A DNA stretch of 64,000 nucleotides from positions 434,001-498,000 of the forward strand of contig CAJXVS010000002.1 in NCBI GenBank assembly GCA_913061265.1, written 5' to 3'. The notes beneath the pieces were generated by a model, which was not told the origin of the DNA, did not search any database, and saw nothing but the letters and a program-made list of their open reading frames with translations. The translations under genes were made by a program, and so were the position numbers. Below, in pieces: positions 43,801 to 52,852 of this stretch; within the stretch, counting starts at the first letter, position 1, and each line of letters starts with the position of its first letter. The DNA comes from an uncultured Halobacteriovorax sp. (GTDB taxonomy: Bacteria > Bdellovibrionota > Bacteriovoracia > Bacteriovoracales > Bacteriovoracaceae).

Positions 43801-43870
43801 TGCTATCGGGACCGTCTTTACATTAGTCCTTATACCGTGCCTTTATAGTTTTTCAGCAAAGGAAGCTTAA
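40808..43870 (+). CDS. RND-family efflux transporter (HAE1/AcrB-like)
   Basis: The 1020-residue inner-membrane pump has 12 TM segments in the 1+5+1+5 order: TM1 with a first periplasmic porter domain (TYPGAPAEDVELFVTKPIED), TM4 GIVVDDAIIIAENISRH with the proton-relay Asp pair, and the C-terminal TM10-12 region with GVVINDSIVMIDMFE. No adaptor (MFP) or TolC-like gene adjoins it, so partners must be encoded elsewhere. Substrates unknown. It is followed immediately by a GNAT gene. Confidence 0.93.
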   Translation: MKNLIQYFTNRHLLTNVLFFGTILFAIFTWTKIGKEELPEFASNWIRVNTTYPGAPAEDVELFVTKPIEDELKGVAGIDEVVTTSSVSRSSIRIVIDDSYPDKREITQNIKDAVLRANLPSEVRDQPHVRQFKSDEKAIMDVGVYFKNAEFLTDDLRRELQQEVISFESQLISLNEISSVDRSYYRKPEIQILVNPKENLKMQFSLSEIRNQIQSNNIRVPIGSLQDRGESKITAINELEDVTSLENLILRGNYEGVGIKLKELATIQDGFERSNSIFKINGREGIFLNIKKSVSTDILTAQAAVMKFVDAFRKNKEGSNLEIVIMDDESFAVTNRLNIITSNGLIGFILIMLVLFIFLDIKSGFWVAMGIPFSMGFTIIICHLVGYTVNNMTLAGIIIVLGIVVDDAIIIAENISRHREKGKPLMQASVDGTAEVFKPILASIITTCVAFIPLIFFEGFFGKLVAFIPLVVILMLLGSLIESLLILPAHLSSKTPGLDKLSVIKGENWFYKYERLYSKFLSKVFSHRVIVIGFFLATLAGGAVLYHKNMKFVMFPREESEEVFIKVKARKDMTRNETASAIAPLEQLFIDSKEDVVAVRSTIGLSRRGGEVKENEASILVELYPADDRKTPLKKLIARWEAKAKEFKDLESVRILKGRWGNASGNAVELQIQENNEVKRGEVAKFLEAAMKADPNIVDVEIEEPLMKKEFLFKLIQSRLIKYNVAPEKVTSSLRSFVEGSILYSINKGDEEVDVRLSVPDKDKNDLSELLNLRVENKAGQLIYLNKIVDIEEVKRPVNISRTNYKRTTMIFANQNEKLKITPLQIAEKLENDVFPEVIKKYPTTILKFRGEIEDSRESQGEFRGSVIMVVILIYLILVLMFNSLTKPFLVLAVVPFGLSGIVYVLVAHGMSVFGFFAAIGALGMIGVVINDSIVMIDMFENNHDRSLKAIADISASRLRPVLVTTLTTVVGILPTAYGLAGYDSMLAEMMLTMGWGLAIGTVFTLVLIPCLYSFSAKEA

Positions 43871-44308
43871 TTGGACCTTAGACTAGGATATTTTACAGCG
43901 CTTACGGAAGAATTTGATGAGCTCTTAGAAGAATCATTAAAAGAAGGTCATGAGTTTTTAAAAAGACTTGAGACCGAGTGGAAATCTGGAGAAAATCAGT
44001 TCGATAAAGAAGGGGAGACTCACGTTGTCGCCGTTGAAGGCTCTAAGGTCGTTGGAATATGTGGCCTCAATAAGGACCCTTATGGCGATGACCCCAAAAT
44101 AGGAAGAGTAAGGCATCTTTATGTTCACCCGGAGTTTCGCGGGCTAACTATCGGCTCTATCTTACTAGAAGAGATTATCGAAGAAGCTAAAGAGCATTTT
44201 AAAGTGCTTAGGCTTAGAACTAATAATGAAGGGGCTTCAGCTTTTTATATGAAGCATGGCTTCAAGAAATCAAAACTTGAGCATGAAACTCACCGATTAG
44301 AATTCTAA
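43871..44308 (+). CDS. GNAT-family N-acetyltransferase
   Basis: The 145-residue product has GKIGRVRHLYV-like strand 4 (IGRVRHLYVHPEFRG), then the acetyl-CoA loop R-G-L-T-I-G-S at about 95-101 and the C-terminal ASAFYMKHGFKK. A TTG start directly follows the RND stop and is supported by AAGGAAG; no better start exists upstream. Translation is probably coupled to the pump. Acceptor unknown. Confidence 0.83.
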   Translation: MDLRLGYFTALTEEFDELLEESLKEGHEFLKRLETEWKSGENQFDKEGETHVVAVEGSKVVGICGLNKDPYGDDPKIGRVRHLYVHPEFRGLTIGSILLEEIIEEAKEHFKVLRLRTNNEGASAFYMKHGFKKSKLEHETHRLEF

Positions 44309-44348
44309 AAAACTACACAATATTTTTTAGTTAAGGTAGCATAACCAT

Positions 44349-44978
44349 ATGATTATTATTGGTGATGTACATGGATGTTTTAAGACTCTGATGGCCCTTA
44401 TCGATAAGCTCCCAAAGGACAGGAATATTTCGTTTGTTGGTGATCTTATTGACCGCGGTCCCTTAAGCCGAGATGTGGTTAAGTTTGTGCGCGAGAATAA
44501 TCATCGTTGTGTTATCGGAAATCATGAAGACATGTCTATGAACAATACACATGATTGGCTAAAGCACGGGGGAATGCAAACCTTCTCCTCTTATAGTGAC
44601 GATGAGAAAGGCTGGGAAGATGATCAAAAATGGTTCCTTGATCTTCCCCACTTTATTAGTTTTCCAGAATTAAAAGACGAAGAGGGAAGAGCTCTCCTTA
44701 TTAGCCACTCTTCAGCCGGTCCTGTTTGGGAATTAGATCAAGATGGGGATGAGTTTAAGCATTCACTTATGTGGAATAGGTTAAAGCCAAGTTCACCTAA
44801 AGGGTTCTATAATGTTTTTGGTCATACTCCACAGCGGGACGGGGCTCTTCTAGGAGAGGACTACGCCAATATTGATACGGGAGTTTTTTACGAAGATGGA
44901 CATCTAAGCGCCATGCTTTTTCCAGAGAAACAAATCATCACTCAAGAATTGATTGATGACGTTAAGTTTAAGTCTTAG
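44349..44978 (+). CDS. PPP-family metallophosphatase (ApaH/PrpA-like)
   Basis: The 209-residue dinuclear-metal phosphatase has GDVHGC at 5-10, GDLIDRGP at about 37-44 and GNHED at about 59-63, the three PPP signatures, plus a later HTPQ. Acts on phosphoproteins or on bis-nucleoside tetraphosphates; the two cannot be told apart here. It overlaps the convergent gene by 4 bp. Confidence 0.88.
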   Translation: MIIIGDVHGCFKTLMALIDKLPKDRNISFVGDLIDRGPLSRDVVKFVRENNHRCVIGNHEDMSMNNTHDWLKHGGMQTFSSYSDDEKGWEDDQKWFLDLPHFISFPELKDEEGRALLISHSSAGPVWELDQDGDEFKHSLMWNRLKPSSPKGFYNVFGHTPQRDGALLGEDYANIDTGVFYEDGHLSAMLFPEKQIITQELIDDVKFKS

Positions 44979-45772
44979 TACGGGCAATCCTTGGCCAGCT
45001 GAATTACTTTATTAGGGTTTCTTTCATAAAGAAAAGCGATATATTCTCTTCCTGCTACCTTGATGTCGCGCCAATTATAACTTGGGTATTTTGCGGCGAA
45101 TTTATGTTGAGCAGGACCACCGATCTTAGACCATTCTTGCATTCCATAAGTATCAAGCTTTTCACAGGCCACTTGGAGAGCGTGAATTCTTTCATGATTT
45201 AAAGTTAAGGCCAAGTCATCAACAACCTTTTCATAATCTCCTCCTTGCTGCCTAATGGAAGCAAAAGGATTTAGTCCTACGATGGCGTGGTATCCCTTCA
45301 TTGAAGAGACGAGATCAGTAAGAGGAACCCCTGATTCTTTTTCGATTCTACTTTGGCAGGCCTTGCCTTTCTTATCTTTATCAAGCCAAAGTTTATAGCC
45401 TTCTAAGTCTTCATTTAATATTGAAAACCCTGTGCTCTCCATGCCTAGTTTATCCGGAGTGACCTGTCCTGGGTTTAACCAGCCACGAAAAACAAAGTAA
45501 CAGTAAGAGACAGCGGGAAAATAATTAGGATCATTAAAGACCATAAAGAGGATCTTTTTATCAATAGAGAAGCTTGGCGCTCCTAGAGCTTTTGGAGTGA
45601 TGAGCGCTGATGGAGATTTCTTATCACCTTTAAAGAGAAGGTCGCTTAGGCGATCACAAGTCTTGTTATGGAGATCTGGACGAAGAGAGCTCTTACAAAG
45701 GCTGTTGAAGTCAGAGATATCGGCCATGAGGCTTAAGGGGAGAAAAAGAGTAATGATGAGTAAGATTCGCAT
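44975..45772 (-). CDS. Exported zincin-like protein
   Basis: Signal peptide (1-17). HERIHALQ at 193-200 matches HExxH, giving two His ligands and the catalytic Glu; REYIAF at 242-247 could supply the third Glu ligand. Six Cys probably pair in the periplasm. 265 residues. The family is not recognised, so peptidase activity is predicted from motif only. This would be one of two exported zincins in the window. Confidence 0.65.
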   Translation of the reverse strand: MRILLIITLFLPLSLMADISDFNSLCKSSLRPDLHNKTCDRLSDLLFKGDKKSPSALITPKALGAPSFSIDKKILFMVFNDPNYFPAVSYCYFVFRGWLNPGQVTPDKLGMESTGFSILNEDLEGYKLWLDKDKKGKACQSRIEKESGVPLTDLVSSMKGYHAIVGLNPFASIRQQGGDYEKVVDDLALTLNHERIHALQVACEKLDTYGMQEWSKIGGPAQHKFAAKYPSYNWRDIKVAGREYIAFLYERNPNKVIQLAKDCPY

Positions 45773-45895
45773 GAAAGCATTCTATCATTAAGTTAAGAAT
45801 CTCGCGATAAATCATGAAATAACAAGTAGATAGCTAATCATAAAGTACTTGAGTCTTTTTGTTTATTGCCGATAAGAGAATAAGAGGAAATTCAA

Positions 45896-46870
45896 ATGCA
45901 CGAACCAGAACACCTACCTAAGCCTAAAGAAAAACCGAGTCCTACTATTACAAAGTTAGGAGAAGGGATTGAGCAGAAGACCCACCGAACTATCAAGGTC
46001 GTTGTTAACAGGCTTCTTGATGGTTTGTTCTTATTTAAGAAAAGAAAAGGTGAGATGGTCGCTGGCTCTGCTACTTTTTATTGTATGCTCTCTTTTGGTC
46101 CTGTCCTGCTTCTTATGATTAGTTTAACCGGTTACTTTATTGGAGAGCCTTCTGAATCAAAAGAATATGTTCTAAGCCTAGTTGAAAACAATGTTCCTGG
46201 ACTCGCTCCTTGGATTCTTGAAAGCATCTCAAAGATTATTGATGGGCAGCTAAAAAACCCAGGCTTTAACCTTGTTAACTCTGGTCTTCTTCTTTACGCC
46301 TGCTTGGGGGTTATTAGCTCTCTAATGTTTGGGCTAAATACTATTGCTAAAAAACAAAGCAGAGGTGGTTTCTTAGTTGAGGATCTTCGCTCTATGGGAG
46401 TAGGGGTTGTCGTCTCTACTTTTATCTTTTCACTGCTGGCCCTCTCTAATAAAACCTTTATGATGAGCTTGCTTAGCTCTGACAGTGAGACGATTAATTC
46501 ATTTACAAAATTTATCCTGGGGGGAAGCTTTCTCCCTGCTCTTTTATCTCTGGGCTTTTTTACGGCCTTCTATAAATTCGCTTCACCAATTGCGGTTCGC
46601 TGGAGAGATTCACTAACCGGAGCAGCCGCCTTTGTGGGCTGCTTTATGGCAGGGAAATCCTTTTATTGGATTTACTTACTTTATTCAAAAGACACCATGA
46701 CTCAAAGTTATGGGAACTTCTATACTCTTATCATTGCTGTTCTATGGGTTTATTTTCTGAACTGTTCTTTTTTCTACGGAGCGGCTGTCAGTTACTTAAA
46801 GTATCAGAAAAAGCCAGTAGAAGCACAGGCACCAAAATCAGTGCCTGTAGAGAGTGATCTTGCTGCTTAA
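45896..46870 (+). CDS. YihY/BrkB-family membrane protein
   Basis: The 324-residue inner-membrane protein has about six TM segments. KKRKGEMVAGSATFYCMLSF at 47-66 is the amphipathic start of the YihY/BrkB fold, and RWRDSLTGAAAFVGCF in the latter half is the family's second signature. Function in the family is unclear (transporter or lipid-related). AGAGGAAA fixes the start. The stop overlaps the convergent gene's stop by 3 bases. Confidence 0.88.
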   Translation: MHEPEHLPKPKEKPSPTITKLGEGIEQKTHRTIKVVVNRLLDGLFLFKKRKGEMVAGSATFYCMLSFGPVLLLMISLTGYFIGEPSESKEYVLSLVENNVPGLAPWILESISKIIDGQLKNPGFNLVNSGLLLYACLGVISSLMFGLNTIAKKQSRGGFLVEDLRSMGVGVVVSTFIFSLLALSNKTFMMSLLSSDSETINSFTKFILGGSFLPALLSLGFFTAFYKFASPIAVRWRDSLTGAAAFVGCFMAGKSFYWIYLLYSKDTMTQSYGNFYTLIIAVLWVYFLNCSFFYGAAVSYLKYQKKPVEAQAPKSVPVESDLAA

Positions 46871-47232
46871 ATTTCTTCGATGAGTCTAACAATCAATGCT
46901 GTCTTCTTTCTTAAGGCGCTTGTTGAAGCATCATCAATTGAATCCGCATTTCCAAGAGCTCTATAAAGAGCATCTGCTTTATCAAATTCAGCTTCAATCA
47001 TATTAAGAATAGCAGCTTGAATCTTTCCTTCAACTAAGTCATATGGCTCAGGCATATTTGAAGACTTAGCTTCAAAAGCTTTCTTAGCAACTTTGAGATC
47101 GGCGCTAAGCATGTTTAGGTATGCAGCTTCAATCTTTCCTTCTTGAATTGAGTCTTGAAAACTATACTCAATTGAAGAGGCGCTAACTGATATTGATAAA
47201 ATTAGTGACAAAAAAATAAATAGATTTTTCAT
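46867..47232 (-). CDS. Small exported protein with internal helix repeat
   Basis: The 121-residue product has a signal peptide (1-18) and two copies of the motif EGKI-x-AA-x-LNM followed by an acidic helix, at about 30-45 and 67-82, suggesting a duplicated helical hairpin. No family recognised. It is convergent with the BrkB-like gene, sharing stop-codon bases. Confidence 0.72.
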   Translation of the reverse strand: MKNLFIFLSLILSISVSASSIEYSFQDSIQEGKIEAAYLNMLSADLKVAKKAFEAKSSNMPEPYDLVEGKIQAAILNMIEAEFDKADALYRALGNADSIDDASTSALRKKTALIVRLIEEI

Positions 47233-47325
47233 GTTTGGCTCTCGCTATAATGGTTCGAGGCCATTATTGCGTGAATACCCGCCTAGATGGGGGGCATTGA
47301 AAAATCTACAGGGTCTGTTTCGTCT

Positions 47326-47574
47326 TTAGACAGCTTTCTTATAACTAAGAAGAATTTGAATGCCTCTTCTATCTAAGGTCTTAACACTCTTAAGTTTTGA
47401 AGTAGGAAGAGCGCCAGGTGTGTTGATTTGTTTAAAAATTAAATCCGCCACATCAGAGGTGTTCATATAATAAAAGGTCGGATCATTTGAATTAATGGTC
47501 TCGAGCAATTCATTAACGATCTTTCGCTGTTGTTCAATTTCTAAATCTCTAGGTTCGATTATTTTTTCCATCAT
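47326..47574 (-). CDS. Small cytosolic hypothetical protein
   Basis: 82 residues with no signal peptide. Helix-rich N-terminal part, then NSNDPTFYYMNTSDVADLIF and a C-terminal DRRGIQILLSYKKAV. No family recognised. The start may be the first or second ATG, since both are adjacent. Conserved length or expression would have to confirm it. Confidence 0.55.
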   Translation of the reverse strand: MMEKIIEPRDLEIEQQRKIVNELLETINSNDPTFYYMNTSDVADLIFKQINTPGALPTSKLKSVKTLDRRGIQILLSYKKAV

Positions 47575-47726
47575 AGGATTGTATGTAAATTAGGCGGTGG
47601 CGCCAAACTAAATAAGTCTTGTCTAACTTAATCTTACACCATAATTTCGGTGACTTAACTTAATTTAGGTAGGGGTAGCTTTACATTGAACTGGGCAAGA
47701 AGCTTTTGGCCTATTAAAATGGCCCT

Positions 47727-48269
47727 ATGGAAAAATGGTCGACTCTCAAAAAAGAAGAAATGAAACATGGGGTTATCTTTCGTTATAGAAAAATAACCAG
47801 AAAATCTCCCGACACCGGAGCTGAAGGTTGCTTTGATGTGCTTAGTTTCGCCCATTGGGTAAACGTTATAGCCGTTACTGAAGAGGGTAAGATCGTCATG
47901 GCCCGGCAGTATAGAAATGGAACGGACCGGGTAACTTTAGAACTTCCTGGTGGGGCCATTGATGCTGGAGAAGATCCCAAAACTGCTGCGGCCCGAGAGT
48001 TGAGAGAAGAGTCTGGTTACACCGCTTCAGATTTTAAGCTTATTGGAAAAGTAGAGCCTAACCCAGCTTTTCAAACAAACTATTGTTATACCTACCTAGC
48101 TCTAAATGCTAAGAAGACTGAAGTGCAGGAGCTTGATCCCTGTGAAGAAATTGAGGTCCTGGAATATTCTAAAAAAGAAATTGATGAATTGATTACTTCT
48201 GGTGAGATAAATCACGCTTTGATTGTCGCAGCCTTTTATTACTACGACAATCAACTCAAATTAGACTAA
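47727..48269 (+). CDS. NUDIX hydrolase (ADP-ribose pyrophosphatase-like)
   Basis: The 180-residue product has the Nudix box GAIDAGEDPKTAAARELREE at 77-96 followed by SGY, with all catalytic Glu residues. The preceding strands and RQYRNGTDRVTLELPGG resemble ADP-ribose/NudF-type pyrophosphatases. It removes toxic or excess nucleotide derivatives in the cytosol. It ends one base before the convergent hpf stop. Confidence 0.9.
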   Translation: MEKWSTLKKEEMKHGVIFRYRKITRKSPDTGAEGCFDVLSFAHWVNVIAVTEEGKIVMARQYRNGTDRVTLELPGGAIDAGEDPKTAAARELREESGYTASDFKLIGKVEPNPAFQTNYCYTYLALNAKKTEVQELDPCEEIEVLEYSKKEIDELITSGEINHALIVAAFYYYDNQLKLD

Positions 48270-48626
48270 TTAATAATCGTCTTCGTCGTCGTCAGTTTTT
48301 TCAACGAGTAAACTATCAACATCAGTTCTTTGACGGTGAATCTTGTCTTTAACAATGTCGCTTTTTTTCGAAACTTGTCTTTCAATCTTCTGAAGAACTT
48401 CATCTAGAGTTTTATAGAGATTATCGTCTTCAGCTTCTGCGTGAAAATGAAATTTTCCAGCATGTACATTAACTTCACTTTTATGACGGTTTTTTTCTAC
48501 GGAACAAACCCAATTAACATCGATTCCTCCATCAAAGTATTTTTTTAAGTGACTTGCTTTTTCTCTTACCTTCTCATCAATAGATGGAGTTGATTCTAAA
48601 TGGTGATAAGAAATATTAATCTTCAT
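48270..48626 (-). CDS. hpf: Ribosome hibernation promoting factor (short HPF)
   Basis: The 118-residue HPF/RaiA-family protein has the beta-alpha-beta fold with MKINISYHHLESTPSIDEKV and KFHFHAEAEDDNLYKTLDEV, and an acidic tail (TDDDEDDY). Without the long-form C-terminal domain it is the short type that helps form 100S ribosomes in stationary phase. The start overlaps the CBS-protein stop as TAATG, so the two are cotranslated. Confidence 0.92.
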   Translation of the reverse strand: MKINISYHHLESTPSIDEKVREKASHLKKYFDGGIDVNWVCSVEKNRHKSEVNVHAGKFHFHAEAEDDNLYKTLDEVLQKIERQVSKKSDIVKDKIHRQRTDVDSLLVEKTDDDEDDY

Positions 48627-49030
48627 TAAACGTCTCCTCTTACAATTTCAATTAGGGCATTGAGTCCATCAATGCTGGTAAAAATACCATCGAGATCTCC
48701 CTCGCTAGTTAATATTAAGGCCGATCCAATCTTTCTGCTAGACATTTCAAAGGCCACTTCACTAATAGAAGTACCTGAGTAAGCGCAGTAGGGATTCTTG
48801 ACCATAATATCTGCTGCAGTTAAGTCTGATAGATCTTCTAGGCTATCAAGCAAGCTAATGTCACGGTCGCTAATGATACCAATGGGTTTCTGACCTTTTA
48901 AAATGGGGATGTGGCGAAAACCGTGTTCACGCATAAGCTTACTTACGTCGCTTAACAACATGTCCTCAGAGGCTGTTACAGAAACAGGGCTTACATACTC
49001 ATCAATTGTAATCTTTAGTGCTTTACTCAT
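48626..49030 (-). CDS. Paired CBS-domain protein
   Basis: The 134-residue stand-alone CBS pair shows HGFRHIPILKGQKPIGIISD and the second-repeat KIGSALILTSEGDLDGIFTS, the typical Bateman-module strands that bind adenosyl nucleotides (AMP/ATP) and sense energy state. A coupled hpf gene downstream suggests a link to ribosome hibernation under low energy, which is inference. Confidence 0.9.
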   Translation of the reverse strand: MSKALKITIDEYVSPVSVTASEDMLLSDVSKLMREHGFRHIPILKGQKPIGIISDRDISLLDSLEDLSDLTAADIMVKNPYCAYSGTSISEVAFEMSSRKIGSALILTSEGDLDGIFTSIDGLNALIEIVRGDV

Positions 49031-49216
49031 TTATCCATCTCCTTACTAACTTAAGAATAAAGGATTCCTCCAAGGTCACCTATGATTAAGTCGGAGTCAA
49101 TTCATGATCTTAGTCAGGATTAGCAATAGGGTACTTTATCCTGCGTCTTTATATAGAAGGGCTTTTGAGCTATTCTAGCGCCCACAATTAAAGATTCTTA
49201 ACGCAGGAAGTAACTC

Positions 49217-51436
49217 ATGTCTAATTCGAAGATTATTTATACTATTACAGATGAGGCCCCGGCCTTAGCCACTTGGTCTCTCTTACCAATTGTAGAAGCC
49301 TTTACAAAGAAAGCAGGTATTCAAGTTGAGACAAGGGATATCTCTTTAGGTGCTAGGATCTTAGCTCATTTTCCTGAAAATCTAACAAGCGATCAAAGAG
49401 TGGGAGATCACCTCTCAGAACTTGGAGAGCTCGCTAAAACGCCAGAGGCGAATATTGTTAAGCTGCCAAATATCTCAGCTTCTATCCCTCAATTAAAAGA
49501 GGCCATCACTGAATTAAAAAGCTTGGGCTATAATATTCCAGATTTTCCTGAAGAGCCTAAAAGCGCTGAGGATATTGAAAGCCGTGCTCGTTATGCCAAG
49601 TGTTTAGGCTCAGCTGTGAACCCTGTTCTTCGTGAAGGAAACTCAGATAGAAGAGTGGCCGCTCCTGTTAAGCAATACGCAAAAGATAATCCGCATTCTA
49701 TGGGGGCATGGGAGAGTAGTTCAAAATCACATGTGGCTCATATGAGTGGAGATGATTTCTACGGAAGTGAGCTTTCTTATATTTGTGAAAAAGACATGGA
49801 TGTAAAAATTCAACTTGTAGCTGCTTCTGGAACAAAGGTTCTTAAAGAATCTACTCCACTTCTTAAAGATGAAGTTATTGATTCAAGTCGAATGAGTGTG
49901 AGCGCTCTTCGCGCTTTTCTTGAAAAAGAAATCACTGATGCTAAAGAGCAAGGTGTTCTTTTATCAATGCATATGAAAGCGACGATGATGAAGGTCTCTG
50001 ACCCTATTATCTTTGGTGAAGGGGTAAAGGTTTATTATAAAGATGTTTTCGAAAAGTATGGATCAACCTTCGATGAAATTGGAGTTGATGCAAGAAATGG
50101 TTTAGGAGATGTATACGATAAGATCGCAAAACTTCCTGAAGCTCAAAAAACAGAAATCGAATCGGCCATCATGGCCTGTTATAAAAGCCGTCCAGCTTTA
50201 GCGATGGTTGATTCAGATAAAGGAATTACTAACTTTCACGTTCCTAGTGACGTGATCATCGACGCTTCTATGCCAGCGATGATCCGCTCTTCTGGGAAAA
50301 TGTGGGGGACTGATGGAAAGCTTCATGACACTAAAGCAATCATTCCTGACCGTTGTTATGCCAGTATCTATCAAGCGACGATTGATTTTTGTAAGAAAAA
50401 TGGTGCCTTCGACGTTACCACTATGGGGAACGTAGCTAATGTTGGTCTTATGGCCAAAAAAGCAGAAGAGTATGGATCGCATGATAAAACATTTTGGATC
50501 GAAGAAGCAGGAACTGTTCAAGTTGTGGATGGCTCTGGATCTGTTTTAATGGAGCATAAGGTAGAAGTCGGTGATGTTTGGAGAATGTGCCAAACTAAAG
50601 ACGTCGCTATTAAAGATTGGGTTAAGCTAGGTGTAAACAGAGCAAAAGCCACTTCTAATCCAGCCATCTTTTGGCTCGATGAAAAGCGCGCCCATGATGC
50701 TAATCTTATCTCTAAAGTGAACACTTATTTAAAAGACCACGATACGAATGGACTAGAGGTTAAGATCCTAGCTCCTCTTGAAGCTTGTGAGTACTCACTT
50801 GAAAGAGTGAAGAAAGGACTTGATACAATTTCAGTCACTGGGAATGTTTTAAGAGATTATCTAACAGATCTTTTTCCTATCCTTGAACTTGGAACTTCAG
50901 CGAAGATGCTATCCATCGTTCCTCTTCTTGCAGGAGGAGGGCTTTATGAAACTGGTGCTGGTGGATCTGCTCCAAAACATGTTCAGCAATTTGCTGAAGA
51001 GAATCACCTTCGTTGGGATTCTCTTGGAGAATTTCTTGCTCTTTCAGTTTCAATTGAAGAATTAGGTGAGAAAACAAATAATAAGAAAGCAAAGGTCCTA
51101 GGCCGCGCCCTAGACGCTGCTAACAGTAAGTTTCTTAAAGAAAATAAGTCACCTTCAAGAAAAGTAAATGAACTTGATAACCGTGGTTCTCATTACTTCT
51201 TGGCCCGCTTCTGGGCAGAAGCACTAGCTTCTCAAGAAGATGATAGCGAGCTTAAGAAAGTCTTTACTCCTATTTCAAAAAGCCTGAGTGAGCATGAATC
51301 GAAGATCGTAAGCGAACTTAATAATGCTCAAGGCGTGAAGATTGATATGGGTGGCTATTATAGACCTGATCAAAATAAAGTATCTATGGCCATGAGACCG
51401 AGTGAGACCTTTAACTCAATCCTAGCTGGACTATAG
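49217..51436 (+). CDS. icd: Monomeric NADP-dependent isocitrate dehydrogenase
   Basis: Converts isocitrate to 2-oxoglutarate in the TCA cycle, producing NADPH. At 739 residues it is the large monomeric IDH type, not the 400-residue homodimer. [19 protein letters not shown] at the start and the [18 protein letters not shown] and [20 protein letters not shown] segments are characteristic. AGGAAGTAA supports the ATG. It is followed directly by a PhnA-like gene. Confidence 0.95.
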   Translation: MSNSKIIYTITDEAPALATWSLLPIVEAFTKKAGIQVETRDISLGARILAHFPENLTSDQRVGDHLSELGELAKTPEANIVKLPNISASIPQLKEAITELKSLGYNIPDFPEEPKSAEDIESRARYAKCLGSAVNPVLREGNSDRRVAAPVKQYAKDNPHSMGAWESSSKSHVAHMSGDDFYGSELSYICEKDMDVKIQLVAASGTKVLKESTPLLKDEVIDSSRMSVSALRAFLEKEITDAKEQGVLLSMHMKATMMKVSDPIIFGEGVKVYYKDVFEKYGSTFDEIGVDARNGLGDVYDKIAKLPEAQKTEIESAIMACYKSRPALAMVDSDKGITNFHVPSDVIIDASMPAMIRSSGKMWGTDGKLHDTKAIIPDRCYASIYQATIDFCKKNGAFDVTTMGNVANVGLMAKKAEEYGSHDKTFWIEEAGTVQVVDGSGSVLMEHKVEVGDVWRMCQTKDVAIKDWVKLGVNRAKATSNPAIFWLDEKRAHDANLISKVNTYLKDHDTNGLEVKILAPLEACEYSLERVKKGLDTISVTGNVLRDYLTDLFPILELGTSAKMLSIVPLLAGGGLYETGAGGSAPKHVQQFAEENHLRWDSLGEFLALSVSIEELGEKTNNKKAKVLGRALDAANSKFLKENKSPSRKVNELDNRGSHYFLARFWAEALASQEDDSELKKVFTPISKSLSEHESKIVSELNNAQGVKIDMGGYYRPDQNKVSMAMRPSETFNSILAGL

Positions 51437-51973
51437 ATGAGCGTTGAATCAAGAAGTGGAAATACTTGTGAGCTTTGTCCTTCAAGTACAGGGCTTAGCA
51501 TTTTTGAACTAAGTCATGCCCCTGAAACTGGTGTTAATGGCTCAGTTCATCTTTGCCAAGTTTGTAAGGATCAAATCGAAACGAATAATTATGATAGCAA
51601 TCACTGGCATTGTTTGAATGATTCCATGTGGAGTGAGCATCTGCCTGTTCAGGTTTTGGCCTATAGGGTTTTAAGAGCTCTTGGGGATCAAGATCGTCTT
51701 GAACAACTCTATCTTGAAGAAGAGGGTCTTAAATGGGCGAAGGCCGATGAAGATTCAAACTCAGTTATCTGTAAAGACAGTAATGGTGCCCTTTTAAAAG
51801 CAGGGGACTCTGTTACCTTGATAAAAGATCTCGTTGTAAAAGGCGGAGGTTTTACGGCCAAGAGAGGGACTTTAGTTAAAGGGATTGCTTTGACTGATAA
51901 CCCAGAACATATCGAAGGCCGAGTTAACGGCCAACGAATTGTCTTGGTTTCTAATTTCTTAAAGAAGGTTTAA
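51437..51973 (+). CDS. PhnA/YjdM-family zinc-ribbon protein
   Basis: The 178-residue product has an N-terminal zinc ribbon (CELC near residue 11 and CQVC near 38) and a C-terminal PhnA domain (VICKDSNGALLKAGDSVTLI and GRVNGQRIVLVSNFLKK). Its start abuts the IDH stop. The role is uncertain in the family; despite the name PhnA it is not required for phosphonate use in E. coli. Confidence 0.88.
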   Translation: MSVESRSGNTCELCPSSTGLSIFELSHAPETGVNGSVHLCQVCKDQIETNNYDSNHWHCLNDSMWSEHLPVQVLAYRVLRALGDQDRLEQLYLEEEGLKWAKADEDSNSVICKDSNGALLKAGDSVTLIKDLVVKGGGFTAKRGTLVKGIALTDNPEHIEGRVNGQRIVLVSNFLKKV

Positions 51974-51977
51974 TAGA

Positions 51978-52409
51978 CTAGTTACGACGGCACTGAGTAG
52001 TTGTCGTCGTTGTTTGTCCTAAAACCTGAGTCACAGTAGTTTGAGTGACGTGGTTGCGATTAATATTTTGATGATTCATATCTGCCTGAAAAGGAAAGCT
52101 TTGCCCTGTTTGATCATCAAAGATTTCCCCGGCCATTTGAAGAAGAACACTTTGTCCTTGGCACGAAGCTACATAATAAGCATTTCTCATATTTGTATCA
52201 TTAGGAAGTGATCTTCTATTTCCATCAGCGATAAACTCTTCAGCTCCATCATCATCAGTAATAGTAAATGCATTTCCATTTTGTTGAACAGTTAGGCTGT
52301 AAGTGTAGTTGTCTCCAACTTCAGTACAAGTAAAGTTTCCAGCAAAGTTAGCACAGGCCATGGCCGAAACAGGTCCGATAAATAATAGGGCAATGATTAA
52401 ATTTTTCAT
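51978..52409 (-). CDS. Exported small beta-rich protein
   Basis: The 143-residue product has a signal peptide (1-18) and a mature CANFAGNFTCTEVGDNYTYS, suggesting an N-terminal disulfide and a small beta-barrel with a Thr/Gln-rich tail (TTVTQVLGQTTTTTT). No known family is recognised. AGGAGAGAGA precedes the ATG. It is convergent with the PhnA gene. Confidence 0.77.
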   Translation of the reverse strand: MKNLIIALLFIGPVSAMACANFAGNFTCTEVGDNYTYSLTVQQNGNAFTITDDDGAEEFIADGNRRSLPNDTNMRNAYYVASCQGQSVLLQMAGEIFDDQTGQSFPFQADMNHQNINRNHVTQTTVTQVLGQTTTTTTQCRRN

Positions 52410-52483
52410 TCTCTCTCCTAAGTTAAAATATTGAGAAATCTTATCCGGCCCAAAAGCGAAAGTCCCAGTTTTATTACTTAGGA

Positions 52484-52852
52484 ATGCGTCAAGCTACTAA
52501 AATTGCTTTGTCTTATATAAATATTGGCTTGCTGGACAAGCCAAATTCTCATTGTTACCTTCAATTCATGGAAACAATCCGCCGCTTTAAAAAGATGAGC
52601 TTATGGGACTTTATCGAACTGATGGAGCAAAATTGCTATCAGAGCGGAGATAAGGATGCTTATTTTCTCTACCTTGATGAGCTTCGCATGAGAAAGATTG
52701 AATCCGTTTCTGAAGGCGGAAACTATAAGCTTAAATCATTAGCAACTGAATTGAACGAAAAGTTCTTAGAAGAAGTAGAGAAGAATCCAAGCTTTGTTCT
52801 CGAGTCAGAGATGAATGATTTTGAATTTATCGTAAAAGAGATTACTTATTAA
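52484..52852 (+). CDS. Small cytosolic hypothetical protein
   Basis: 122 residues, no signal, mostly helical, with aromatic and charged residues (RRFKKMSLWDFIELM) and no Cys-rich motif. Family unknown. The start lacks a strong ribosome site. It overlaps the convergent exonuclease gene by 11 bp. Confidence 0.6.
   Translation: MRQATKIALSYINIGLLDKPNSHCYLQFMETIRRFKKMSLWDFIELMEQNCYQSGDKDAYFLYLDELRMRKIESVSEGGNYKLKSLATELNEKFLEEVEKNPSFVLESEMNDFEFIVKEITY

Noticed and set aside
40808-44308. RND pump as part of a tripartite efflux operon
   Set aside because: No membrane-fusion or outer-membrane channel gene adjoins it; only a GNAT gene follows.
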